From positions 62,001 through 126,000 of the forward strand of contig NZ_JARVRX010000013.1 of the NCBI RefSeq assembly GCF_030209435.1: a stretch of DNA of 64,000 nucleotides, read 5' to 3'. The notes beneath the pieces were generated by a model. It ran no database searches. It was not told the origin of the DNA and worked only from the letters and a program-made list of their open reading frames with translations. Source of the stretch: Mycolicibacterium sp. lyk4-40-TYG-92 (GTDB taxonomy: Bacteria; Actinomycetota; Actinomycetes; Mycobacteriales; Mycobacteriaceae). This document shows, piece after piece, positions 53,507 to 61,275 of this stretch (position 1 is the stretch's first letter; every line of letters begins with the position of its first letter). The position numbers and the translations under genes were made by a program.

Positions 53507-54471
53507 TCGGGGAGATCGAGGGAATCGAGTGCGGCGCAAGCCAATTCGTGGCCGATCTCGATGACCTCGGAGGCCCGGTAGAACTCCAGGCTGCGGCACA
53601 CCGTGCGTGGCACCTCGATCAACAGATCAGGCGGATAGGCCGCCAAGGTGTGCCGCATCAGCGCGGCCTGCGAGATTTCGATGGTGCGGTTCATGACCTC
53701 GAATCCGCCGAGCCGTGGCACGTGCGTGTCCTCCTCGGTCTCGACCTCGGACTCGGCAAGGGCGTCGATGCCGTCGACCGCGTTGCTGAAGCGGCTCAGC
53801 ACCGATCGTGCGGTGGGCCCGTCGAGCAGGGTGCTCGCTGCGGCCCGGTCGATCAGTGACGTCGTACTGCGCCGCATGCGGTTCAGCAGCTCCGCGGTGG
53901 GGCGCGGGGATTCCGCGGTGGGATTCGGATCGCTGGCGTTGAGACTGACGGCGATGGTCAGGTCGGCGTTGACGGCGGCGAGCGGCGCCATGGGCAGGGG
54001 GTCGAGGATGCCGCCGTCGGCCAGTAGCCGGCCGTCCAGCAGATAAGGGGCGATGACGCCCGGGATGGCGATGGAGGCCCGGATGGCCGCGTCGATCGGG
54101 CCGCGCTGCAGCCAGACCGATTTTCCGGCGATCAGGTCGGTCGAGACGGCGGTGTAGGGGATCGGCAGGCTCTCGATGGTCCGCGGGCCGATGATCTCGC
54201 GGACGGCCGCCAGAATCTTCTCGGCGCGGAGCACGCCGGCAGCGGTCAGGGAGGGGTCGAGCAGGCGGAGCACCGCACTCTGTGTGAGAGCGCTGGCCCA
54301 GGAGGAGAATTCGTCGAGCTTGTCGGCGGCCTGCAGCGCGCCGACGAGTGCGCCCATGGATGAACCGGAGATACCGACGACGTCGAATCCGCGCTCGCGG
54401 AGTGCATCGATGACGCCGATATGTGCGTAACCTCGGGCGCCACCGCTGCCAAGGACCAGTGCGACCCGCAT
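53503..54471 (-). CDS. Patatin-like phospholipase (Rv1063c type)
   Basis: A 322-residue patatin-like hydrolase of the RssA/NTE subgroup. The oxyanion loop is GSGGARGYAHIGV; the nucleophile is Ser38 in GSSMG; the aspartate is in LLADGGILDP. A 150-residue helical C-terminal part (SLIDRAAASTLLDGPTARSV and beyond) follows the catalytic domain. It has no signal peptide and is likely intracellular or membrane-peripheral. It converges with the other patatin gene, sharing four bases at the 3' ends. Confidence 0.9.
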   Translation of the reverse strand: MRVALVLGSGGARGYAHIGVIDALRERGFDVVGISGSSMGALVGALQAADKLDEFSSWASALTQSAVLRLLDPSLTAAGVLRAEKILAAVREIIGPRTIESLPIPYTAVSTDLIAGKSVWLQRGPIDAAIRASIAIPGVIAPYLLDGRLLADGGILDPLPMAPLAAVNADLTIAVSLNASDPNPTAESPRPTAELLNRMRRSTTSLIDRAAASTLLDGPTARSVLSRFSNAVDGIDALAESEVETEEDTHVPRLGGFEVMNRTIEISQAALMRHTLAAYPPDLLIEVPRTVCRSLEFYRASEVIEIGHELACAALDSLDLPD

Positions 54472-54518
54472 GGCCTTATTTTGGCGTGCGGATCAAGCGG
54501 TGGCGAGACGAGGCCGCG

Positions 54519-54725
54519 TCAGCAGCGGATGCGCGAGAAGAACGCCGCCGAGACGAGCCCGATGATCAGGGCGACCTGCGGCTGTCCGCTGCTCATGGCG
54601 AAGAGGATGCCGCTGACGGCGGCCACCGCGATGAGCAGCAGGAGGATGCCCATGAAGAGCACCCGGCGCCCGTTGACCGCGCCACTGTGGACCCGAGCGA
54701 CCGGTATGTGCTGAGGAGCAACCAT
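54519..54725 (-). CDS. Small membrane protein, 68 aa
   Basis: From ATG 54725 (MVAPQHIPVARVHSGAVNG), with AAGGG nine bases upstream; ATG 54734 is an alternative. Two hydrophobic helices (VLFMGILLLLIAVAAVSGIL and VALIIGLVSAAFFS) are separated by a short polar loop. It is a two-span protein of a kind common in actinobacteria. No function is known. It is 47 bases upstream of the patatin gene on the same strand and may be cotranscribed with it. Confidence 0.75.
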   Translation of the reverse strand: MVAPQHIPVARVHSGAVNGRRVLFMGILLLLIAVAAVSGILFAMSSGQPQVALIIGLVSAAFFSRIRC

Positions 54726-55274
54726 TGAGCTCATCCCTTCGACAATGAGTGAGACACCCCATAGTGTGCACCATTGTGTGAGTCAAAGCACAATTACTGA
54801 CCAGTAGTTGAGAAATACGTCGTGTTCGTTAGCTGATCTCATTGCTTTCGCGACGTTTTGCCTGGTCGGCGAGCAAATTTGTTAGATATGCTTTGTGTTC
54901 TGGGAATGTGTTTGCACGCCAATTCCGCGCCTTGCGGGGCGGCGAATTTAATTCGTTGAACTAAGCTAATTAATTTGGCGGCCATGATTGCGGTCAGGGA
55001 CTTTTCTGGCGCGCCCCTGTCCCTGAGCGCAATCACCGGTTGATCGCAGCGGCGATTGCAGTCGTGTACTGGCCGCAGTGGAACGGGGCCGTGGCCGAGA
55101 ATCTCGGCCTTGCGCGAGGCGCGGTCCAGCCGATACGCGTCAACTCGCCGCGAGCGACGGTGGCGCGAGCCTGACTGGACGGCGGAAATCCGCGCCGAAA
55201 TTCGCCGTGTCGTCAGGCTCGGCGGCGGCGTCGACACGCTCGTTGCCCGCGCGGCACGGGCGACGCCGGGTGCG
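54726..55274. other. 549-base intergenic region with two large imperfect hairpins
   Basis: No gene is supported here. The left part (54740-54990) is AT-rich. Bases 54986-55001 pair with 55019-55034 (16 positions, one mismatch, 17-base loop). Bases 55167-55184 pair with 55203-55220 (15 of 18 positions) and lie 55 bases past the LCP stop, so the second may end that transcript. The first is too far away for that and could be a structured RNA or operator. Confidence 0.5.
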
Positions 55275-56768
55275 TCAGTTGACGCAGGGGAGCCCGTCGG
55301 TGGCGCGCACCGGCGGCCCGGATTCGGGGGTCGGCAGCGTGGTGTCGTAGTTGGACGACTTGGCCGCGGCCATGGACACGCTGTCCAGGGTGTCGGGCAC
55401 CTGGTAGCCCGGGCCCAGCGTGACGTGGATACGGCCGGCAGGTACCGATGGGTCGGCGCGGACCGCATCGATGCCCAGCAGCTCTGCCAGGTGTTTGGCT
55501 TCGGCATCGGTCCCGGCGCCGAAGTCGACGGCCGTCGAACTGAGCTCGCCGTCCTGCGAGCTCTTGGTCTGGCCCATGGAGTATTCGAGGTCGCCCAGGA
55601 TCTCCGACATCTGCCGGCCCAGGCCCGTGACGTCGGAGCCGTTGATGACGTCGATGATGGCGGTCTTGGCGTTCTTCGACGTCGTACCGGTGCTGTCCGC
55701 GGCTTTGTCCAGCGTCGACGGCTCGGTCGACGTGCTGGGTGTCGATGTCGATGTCGGCGCGCCTGCCGGTGGCTTGAGGCCGAAGGCCTTGGCGACCTCA
55801 ACCTTGATGGCCATGGGGTCGACGATGTTCACGTCCTGGCCGTCGATGTTGTCGTAGCGCACGACGGGCAGCGTCCGGTACTGGACGTTCGCGCCGCCGG
55901 CGATCTCGCCCATGCGCTTGAACTGCTCCTGGCCCCAGCCGGCCGACAGCACGACGTCCTTCTGCGCGACGCCGATCAGCTGATTCAGCTTGCCGAGGTC
56001 GCTGAATGACCCGTCCTTCTGCAGCTGGTGCATCACCGAGATCAGGAACGCCTGTTGGCGGTGGGTCCGGTCCAGATCGCCGTTGTCCAAGCCATGCCGC
56101 TGCCGAACGAACGCGACGGCCTGTGAGGCGTCGAGCAGCTGCCGGCCGGCCGGGAAATCGGCGCCCGAGTAATCGTCGTACACGGGGTGGTTGAGGCAGA
56201 TCTCGACGCCGCCGAGGCTCTCGGCGATGTCGTAGAAACCGGCGAGGTTGACCTCGGCGAAGTAGTCGATGGGCGCACCGGTCAGGTTGCGGACCGCGGC
56301 CAGGGTCGCGGCGCGGCCGGCCTCACGGCTCTTGCGCTCCAGCTCGGCCTGGTCGGTGACGCCCTTGTCCATGAGGTGCTGCATGGCGTTGGCCTTGGTC
56401 AGGCCATACGCTTCTTTGATCTTGATGTGGTCGTATCCGGGGATGCCGGTGACCCGCACGTAGTCGTCACGCGGGATCGAGAACGCGACCACGTGGTTGT
56501 CGGCGGAGATGTGCGCCAGGATCAGCGTGTTGGTGTTGTAGCCGCCGTTGTCCGAATCCCCGGCGTGCAGCTTGTCGAGCAGCGCCTGCGGCAGGTCGTT
56601 GCCCTGCTGATCTTTGCGCGAGTCGAGGCCGATCAACAGGATGTTCATCGCGCCGCCGGTGGACTTCGGCGCGTCCGCCCCGAGCGCGTCGCTGACCGTG
56701 ATGCCGTGCAGCGCGCCGCGCACCGTCCACCAGCCCAGACCGGTCGCCGCCACCGCCACCGCGGTCAC
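55275..56768 (-). CDS. LytR-CpsA-Psr (LCP) family protein with LytR_C domain
   Basis: A 497-residue envelope protein that would attach arabinogalactan or related polymers to peptidoglycan. After an N-terminal membrane helix (VAVAATGLGWWTVRG) the LCP domain has MNILLIGLDSRKDQQG, NTNTLILAHIS, FSIPRDDYVRVTGIPGYDHI with the catalytic arginine and aspartate, and AFVRQRHGLDNGDLDRTHRQ. A Thr/Ser linker leads to the C-terminal LytR_C domain (IDVINGSDVTGLGRQM). GTG 56768 cuts into the membrane helix and has no ribosome site. The frame is open upstream to about 57033 with no ATG, GTG or TTG, so the true N-terminus is uncertain. Confidence 0.87.
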   Translation of the reverse strand: MTAVAVAATGLGWWTVRGALHGITVSDALGADAPKSTGGAMNILLIGLDSRKDQQGNDLPQALLDKLHAGDSDNGGYNTNTLILAHISADNHVVAFSIPRDDYVRVTGIPGYDHIKIKEAYGLTKANAMQHLMDKGVTDQAELERKSREAGRAATLAAVRNLTGAPIDYFAEVNLAGFYDIAESLGGVEICLNHPVYDDYSGADFPAGRQLLDASQAVAFVRQRHGLDNGDLDRTHRQQAFLISVMHQLQKDGSFSDLGKLNQLIGVAQKDVVLSAGWGQEQFKRMGEIAGGANVQYRTLPVVRYDNIDGQDVNIVDPMAIKVEVAKAFGLKPPAGAPTSTSTPSTSTEPSTLDKAADSTGTTSKNAKTAIIDVINGSDVTGLGRQMSEILGDLEYSMGQTKSSQDGELSSTAVDFGAGTDAEAKHLAELLGIDAVRADPSVPAGRIHVTLGPGYQVPDTLDSVSMAAAKSSNYDTTLPTPESGPPVRATDGLPCVN

Positions 56769-57102
56769 CAGCGCCAGTGCGACGCGGCCGACGGTGTCCC
56801 AGCCGACGCGCGCGCTGAGCAGGCTTTGCAGCCGGCTCCGGCGGTGCCGGGCTGGAAGACGGTGACGTGCGGTATCGCTGCGCTGGAGATCGGAGGTGCT
56901 CAGGTGCGACCTCGAGGGGATGCGGTCGTGGCGTTCATCTCGGCGGGCCTCGCGGGTACGTGAGGACCGCCGGTCGGATCCGGCGGTCGGAAGTTCGGTG
57001 TCACCGCGGCCCGCGTGGATGCGTCAGAGCGATCGGACGGCAGCGTCCCCGATTTTAGGGCACCGCCGCAGACTCAGCGAATCCTCAGTGAACGTTTGGT
57101 GA
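56769..57102 (-). other. Upstream region of the LCP gene, possible lost N-terminus
   Basis: The LCP reading frame stays open for about 88 codons here and encodes an Arg/Ser-rich stretch (for example SDLQRSDTARHRLPARHRRS), as many LCP cytoplasmic tails do, but has no start codon. An ATG at 56938 begins a different frame (MNATTASPRGRT, then stop); a one-base shift would join it to the LCP frame. The part beyond 57033 contains no gene. Confidence 0.4.
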
Positions 57103-57528
57103 TCAGCCGCATTCACCTTTGGAAGCGCTGGTGGCGGCCATGATCACGCCGGCCTGCTGGCCTGCTGTGAGCTCGGTCCACGGGGTGTTGAAGTTACCGG
57201 GATCACGTGTTTCCGGTCGTTGCATGAGATTCAGGTACGGCTCGACGAGTGTCGCGGGGTCGGCGTGCTGTGCATCCATCCACACCTTCGCGGCATGGCA
57301 GGCCTGGCCGAACTCGGACTCGGTCGCCGCCGACGGGGCGTGGACAGCGGTCGTGACACCGCCCGGGGAGACGGCGACGCCGCCGCCAGGTGCCGGGTTT
57401 TCGTGCGACTGCGTGGGCAGCTCGGCGGCAGTGTGGGCTGGGGCAGCCTGCTTGTCCGCACCACAGGCCGTCAGGAACGTCAGTGCGGTGGTCGTGAGCA
57501 GCGCTGCCCGGATGACGTTGGTCTGCAT
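57103..57528 (-). CDS. lpqV: Lipoprotein LpqV
   Basis: A 141-residue lipoprotein from ATG 57528. The signal is NVIRAALLTTTALTF with lipobox LTAC, the acylated cysteine near residue 20. The mature part has VAVSPGGVTTAVHAPSAATE, QACHAAKVWMDAQ and the C-terminal AATSASKGECG. These match what I recall of M. tuberculosis LpqV (Rv1064c), and the neighbours on both sides match as well. The function of LpqV is unknown. It is divergent from the cysteine-dioxygenase leader. Confidence 0.85.
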   Translation of the reverse strand: MQTNVIRAALLTTTALTFLTACGADKQAAPAHTAAELPTQSHENPAPGGGVAVSPGGVTTAVHAPSAATESEFGQACHAAKVWMDAQHADPATLVEPYLNLMQRPETRDPGNFNTPWTELTAGQQAGVIMAATSASKGECG

Positions 57529-57614
57529 GATTGCCAATCTAGATGCGTTGGCATTCAGGATCACCCTGACGCTAACCCTTTCCCGCCGGCCGCGGGCCGT
57601 CCACGATGGGGAAC

Positions 57615-57659
57615 ATGGCAGTGCAGAACATGCAGAACGCGACGTGTTGTCGGGCTTGA
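57615..57659 (+). CDS. Cysteine-rich leader peptide (attenuator uORF)
   Basis: A 14-residue frame MAVQNMQNATCCRA with adjacent cysteine codons TGT TGT near its end. In-frame alternatives start at ATG 57606, GTG 57621 and ATG 57630. It ends 56 bases before the cysteine dioxygenase ATG. The stop lies within a hairpin (CGGGCT/AGCCCG, 57651-57664). This matches the polycysteine leaderless small ORFs reported in mycobacteria as cysteine-responsive attenuators of sulfur-metabolism operons. When cysteine is plentiful the ribosome should pass the pair and hide the downstream ribosome site. Confidence 0.65.
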   Translation: MAVQNMQNATCCRA

Positions 57660-57715
57660 GCCCGGCCTTGTGAGGGCGTGAAGCCCACCGTTCGCTTCTG
57701 CATTGGAGTTCCGTC

Positions 57716-58261
57716 ATGTCCGTCCTGACAGATTTTTCTGTTTCTGGTCCTGCCCTCGTCGCCCCGACCCGATTGCGGCTACCCGACCTGCTGCACGCCA
57801 CCGACCGGTGCGCCGACGACGTCTTGAGTGGCCGCTACGAACGGCTGCTGCCGGCCGACGGTCTGCCCCACGATGAACGCTGGTTCCGCCGGTTGTACGG
57901 CGACGACGAACTCGACCTCTGGTTGATCAGCTGGGTCCCGCAGCGCAGCACCGAACTGCACGACCACGGCGGATCGCTCGGCGCGCTGACCGTGGTGTCG
58001 GGGGCACTGGAGGAAACCCGGTGGGACGGTCGCGGGCTGCGGCAGCGCACGCTGGAGGCCGGTGACCAGGCCGCGTTCCCGCTGGGCTGGGTCCACGACG
58101 TGGTGCGGGCGGGTGCGGACGTGGTGTCGCCGTCGGTTCCCACGCTGAGCGTGCATGCGTATTCGCCACCGCTGACCGCCATGTCGTACTACGACGTCAC
58201 TGAAAGCCAGAAGCTGCGTCGCGTCTACACCGAACTCACCGACAAGCCCGAGGGGGACTGA
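57716..58261 (+). CDS. Cysteine dioxygenase family protein (Rv1065 type)
   Basis: A 181-residue cupin related to cysteine dioxygenase, which oxidises cysteine thiol to the sulfinate using iron and oxygen. The metal motif is ELHDHGGSLGA near residue 82 with the third histidine in PLGWVHDVV; the C-terminal HAYSPPLTAMSYYDV is typical of the bacterial enzymes. GGAG lies seven bases before ATG 57716. Its stop overlaps the rhodanese start (TGATG), forming an operon controlled by the upstream Cys-Cys leader. The operon would degrade excess cysteine or recycle its sulfur. Confidence 0.88.
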   Translation: MSVLTDFSVSGPALVAPTRLRLPDLLHATDRCADDVLSGRYERLLPADGLPHDERWFRRLYGDDELDLWLISWVPQRSTELHDHGGSLGALTVVSGALEETRWDGRGLRQRTLEAGDQAAFPLGWVHDVVRAGADVVSPSVPTLSVHAYSPPLTAMSYYDVTESQKLRRVYTELTDKPEGD

Positions 58262-58740
58262 TGGCAGCCGGGGCGAGCGAAGCAACCGGAGACGTGACCC
58301 GGGCGAGCGAAGCGACGGGAAGCACACCCAGCCGCGTCGACGCCATGCTGGCGGCGGCCCGTGAACGGTTGGTCCGGCTGTCCGCCGCCGAAATCCCGGC
58401 CGCACTGGCCCGGGGCGCCGTCCTGGTGGACATCAGGCCGGCCGCGCAGCGCGCCATCGAAGGCGAGTTCCCCGGTGCGCTCGTGGTGGAACGCAACGTT
58501 CTCGAATGGCGCTGCGACCCGACCAGCGACGCGCGCCTGCCGCAGGCCACGGGCGTCGACGTCGAGTGGGTGGTCCTGTGCTCGCAGGGCTACACCTCGA
58601 GCCTGGCCGCCGCGGCGCTACAGGACCTGGGGCTGTACCGGGCCACCGACGTCATCGGTGGCTACCGGGCGCTGGTCGATCAAGGACTGCTCGGTGGGAC
58701 GGCGGCGTCGGTGCTGCTACGTGCCGGCGCTTGGGTGTAG
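58261..58740 (+). CDS. Rhodanese-like sulfurtransferase (Rv1066 type)
   Basis: A 159-residue single rhodanese domain. The strand AVLVDIRPAAQRAIEGEFPGA and the active-site loop VLCSQGYTSS with cysteine near residue 107 are clear, as is GGYRALVDQGLL. It would transfer sulfane sulfur, fitting its coupling to the cysteine dioxygenase. The first 24 residues contain two copies of the dispersed repeat, reading GASEATG and RASEATG, before the conserved helix starts at about PSRVDAMLAAAR, so they look like an added N-terminal extension. Confidence 0.88.
   Translation: MAAGASEATGDVTRASEATGSTPSRVDAMLAAARERLVRLSAAEIPAALARGAVLVDIRPAAQRAIEGEFPGALVVERNVLEWRCDPTSDARLPQATGVDVEWVVLCSQGYTSSLAAAALQDLGLYRATDVIGGYRALVDQGLLGGTAASVLLRAGAWV
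58270..58320 (+). repeat. Dispersed coding repeat, tandem copies in the rhodanese gene
   Basis: Two copies, 58270-58290 and 58300-58320, 30 bases apart, encode GASEATG and RASEATG in frame. The copies differ at two silent positions (GCA ACC against GCG ACG) and at the first base. Matching copies lie in kdpB (7048-7068) and purT (63943-63962). Confidence 0.75.
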
Positions 58741-60468
58741 CAGCGGCCGCAACCGCTCGGTCTTCTCCGGCGTCCACTCCGGCGGCTGTAACACGTCGGC
58801 CCAGGCGTTCGCGACATCGCGGATGTAGACGTGGCCGTGGCCGTCCGGGACGTCGACCGCGACGGCCATGTCAGCCGACACCTGCAGGAACGTCACGATC
58901 GGCATCCACTCCATCCGCGGCGAGACGTCGCGGCCGCGCGGTTCTTCCAGCCAGTCCGGCCGGGCGAACAGCAGGTCGGGGTTCCACCAGGCGATCGGGT
59001 CGGACGCGTGCTGCAGGTACACCACCCGCGGGTGGCCCCAGGTGGCGTTGGACGGACGGTTCAAATCCTCAGGGCGAGAACCGAACCGGGCGTTGAGGCC
59101 GTCGTCGTAGATCGGCAGTTTCTCCGGCGAGCCGGCGTCGCGGTAGCGGGTCAGCTCGGTCCAGATGGGGTTGTTGAACGTCGGCCCGGAGAACAACGCG
59201 CCGTCGGTGCGGGCCACCAGGTTGTTCACCGCCTGGAACGGGGCCTCGCCGCCGAACGACCCGAGGCTCTCGCCGAACACCACGAGCTTGGGGCGCTTGC
59301 CTTCCGGCATCTGGCGCACCAGCGCGTCGACCTCTTCGAAGAGGTCCTGGCCGGCCTCCTGGGCGTTGGCCTTGTCCACGAGGAACGAAATCCAGCTCGG
59401 CAGGAACGAATACTGCATCGACACGATCGCGGTGTTGCCGTTGTACATGTATTCCAGGGACGCGGCCTCGGCCTCGTTGATCCAGCCGGTGCCCGTCGTG
59501 GTGGCGACGGCGACGACAGCGCGCTCGAGTCCACCGGTGCGCTTGAGTTCCTGCGCGGCCAGCTTCGCCGTCGCCCGGATGCCGGCCGCGGAGTGCAGAC
59601 CGGCATAGGCGCGAATCGGTTCGATTGCCGTGCGGCCGTTGAACTTCGACAGTTCGTCGACGCTCGGTCCGTTGGCGACGAAAATGCGGCCCTGCCGGCC
59701 CAGCGACGACCAGCTGGCCAGGGAGCCCGGCCCACCCGAACGCAATGGCGAGGTGGGAGGCGGGTTGTCGGGATCGTCCTCGTCGTTGGCCGAGGCGAAG
59801 GTCTGGTTGATCCACGACATCGCATAGTGGCCGACCACGCCGTTGAACACTTCGACGAACACGGCGAGGACCAGCAGCACCGCCACCACCCCGGACACCC
59901 GAGGCGGGGCCACCCGCTCCAGTTGCCGCATCAGGAACTGCACCAATTTGCGGATCAGCTGGCCGATCTCGACGAAAGCGAACAGGAAGACGATCGAATA
60001 CACCGCCGTCAGCGGGTGGTCCCAGAACTTCATCCGGGGCACGCCCATCATGTCGCGGACCTCGTCCTGCCAGACGTGGAACCAGATGATCGCGAGGACC
60101 TGGCCGATGGCGCCGAGCCCGATCAGGATCAGCCACGCCCAGAGCGGCGCCTTGGGACTGCTGTCCTTCGACCGCATGTACCGGACCGTCCAGACGCCGA
60201 GCACCCCGAGGCCGTAGCCGCATGCGCCGGCGGCGCCGCTGACGATGCCCTGGAAGAGCGGGCCCCGCGGCAACAGTGACGGCGTCATCGAGAGCCAGAT
60301 GAAGGCCAGGCCGACCGCGGTACCGAAAAAGGTGTACCGGCGAACCCACCAATCCGAGGGCGGCTCTTCCAGTTTCGCGACGAGTGACTCATCGGCCGAC
60401 GGCTCGGCTACCGCGACAGCGGCGCCGTCGTCATCGGCGGGATCAGGCGGTTGTGCGGTGTCGGCCAC
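58717..60468 (-). CDS. Membrane alpha/beta-hydrolase (Rv1069c type)
   Basis: A 583-residue protein. An acidic Ala-rich N-terminus is followed by four or five membrane helices in the first 220 residues (FFGTAVGLAFIWLSMTP, LWAWLILIGLGAIGQVLAII, VVAVLLVLAVFVEVFNGVVG). The C-terminal domain is an alpha/beta hydrolase with nucleophile elbow FGESLGSFGG near residue 397 and a likely catalytic histidine in VDVPDGHGHVY. It matches Rv1069c in architecture and position. Its 3' end overlaps the convergent rhodanese gene by 24 bases. The lipid or ester substrate is unknown. Confidence 0.85.
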   Translation of the reverse strand: MADTAQPPDPADDDGAAVAVAEPSADESLVAKLEEPPSDWWVRRYTFFGTAVGLAFIWLSMTPSLLPRGPLFQGIVSGAAGACGYGLGVLGVWTVRYMRSKDSSPKAPLWAWLILIGLGAIGQVLAIIWFHVWQDEVRDMMGVPRMKFWDHPLTAVYSIVFLFAFVEIGQLIRKLVQFLMRQLERVAPPRVSGVVAVLLVLAVFVEVFNGVVGHYAMSWINQTFASANDEDDPDNPPPTSPLRSGGPGSLASWSSLGRQGRIFVANGPSVDELSKFNGRTAIEPIRAYAGLHSAAGIRATAKLAAQELKRTGGLERAVVAVATTTGTGWINEAEAASLEYMYNGNTAIVSMQYSFLPSWISFLVDKANAQEAGQDLFEEVDALVRQMPEGKRPKLVVFGESLGSFGGEAPFQAVNNLVARTDGALFSGPTFNNPIWTELTRYRDAGSPEKLPIYDDGLNARFGSRPEDLNRPSNATWGHPRVVYLQHASDPIAWWNPDLLFARPDWLEEPRGRDVSPRMEWMPIVTFLQVSADMAVAVDVPDGHGHVYIRDVANAWADVLQPPEWTPEKTERLRPLLHPSAGT

Positions 60469-60477
60469 CGATCGACT

Positions 60478-61260
60478 TTACCGATGCGTGAAGTTCGGCG
60501 CGCGCTTCTCGGTGAAGGCCGCCATGCCCTCGGTCTGGTCGTCGGTGGCGAAGGCCGAGTGGAACAGCCGGCGCTCGTACAGCAGGCCCTCTGCCAGCGT
60601 GCTCTCGAAGGCGCGGTTGACCGCTTCCTTCGCCATCCGCGATGCCGAAAGTGACATCCCGGCAATGGTTTTGGCGACGGCGTTGGCCTCTTCGAGCAGC
60701 TTGTCGGCTGGGACGACGCGCGACACCAGGCCGCAGCGTTCGGCTTCCTCGGCGTCCATGTTGCGGCCGGTGAGGATCAGATCCATCGCCTTGGCCTTGC
60801 CCACCGCGCGCGTCAGGCGCTGGCTGCCGCCCATGCCCGGGAGCACGCCCAGTTTGATCTCGGGCTGGCCGAATTTGGCGGTGTCGGCGGCGATCAGCAG
60901 GTCGCACATCATGGCGAGCTCACAACCGCCACCGAGGGCGTAACCGGCGACGGCGGCGATGGTGGGGGTGCGGGTCGCGGCGAACTTGTTCCACAGCGCG
61001 AAGAAGTCCTGCGAGAACACGTCGGCGAACGTCAGGCTCGCCATCTCCTTGATGTCGGCGCCCGCGGCGAAGGCCTTCTCGCTACCGGTGATGATGATGG
61101 CACCGATGCCCGGGTCGGCGTCGAGTTCGGCTGCGGCCGTGGTGACTTCGGCCATCACCTGGCTGTTGAGGGCATTGAGCGCCTTGGGCCGGTTCAGGGT
61201 GATGGTGGCGACGCGGTCGTCGCGGGTGACCAGAATGGTTTCGAACGTCTCAGATGTCAC
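60478..61260 (-). CDS. echA8: Enoyl-CoA hydratase EchA8
   Basis: A 260-residue crotonase-fold hydratase that adds water to trans-2-enoyl-CoA in beta-oxidation. The oxyanion hole is in FAAGADIKEMA and ALGGGCELAMMCD; the two catalytic glutamates are in GGGCELA (near 114) and FGQPEIKLGVLPG (near 134). The C-terminus ends EKRAPNFTHR as in typical short-chain hydratases. Order with the membrane hydrolase, EchA9 and the BAX-inhibitor-like gene matches Rv1069c-Rv1072. It starts 15 bases after the echA9 stop, so the two are an operon. Confidence 0.92.
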   Translation of the reverse strand: MTSETFETILVTRDDRVATITLNRPKALNALNSQVMAEVTTAAAELDADPGIGAIIITGSEKAFAAGADIKEMASLTFADVFSQDFFALWNKFAATRTPTIAAVAGYALGGGCELAMMCDLLIAADTAKFGQPEIKLGVLPGMGGSQRLTRAVGKAKAMDLILTGRNMDAEEAERCGLVSRVVPADKLLEEANAVAKTIAGMSLSASRMAKEAVNRAFESTLAEGLLYERRLFHSAFATDDQTEGMAAFTEKRAPNFTHR

Positions 61261-61275
61261 TGTGGAATCCTAGAA

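Noticed and set aside
54839..55801. 320-codon minus-strand frame running from the intergenic gap into the LCP gene
   Set aside because: It overlaps the LCP gene out of frame, has biased Arg/Pro/Thr composition typical of a shadow and no domain.
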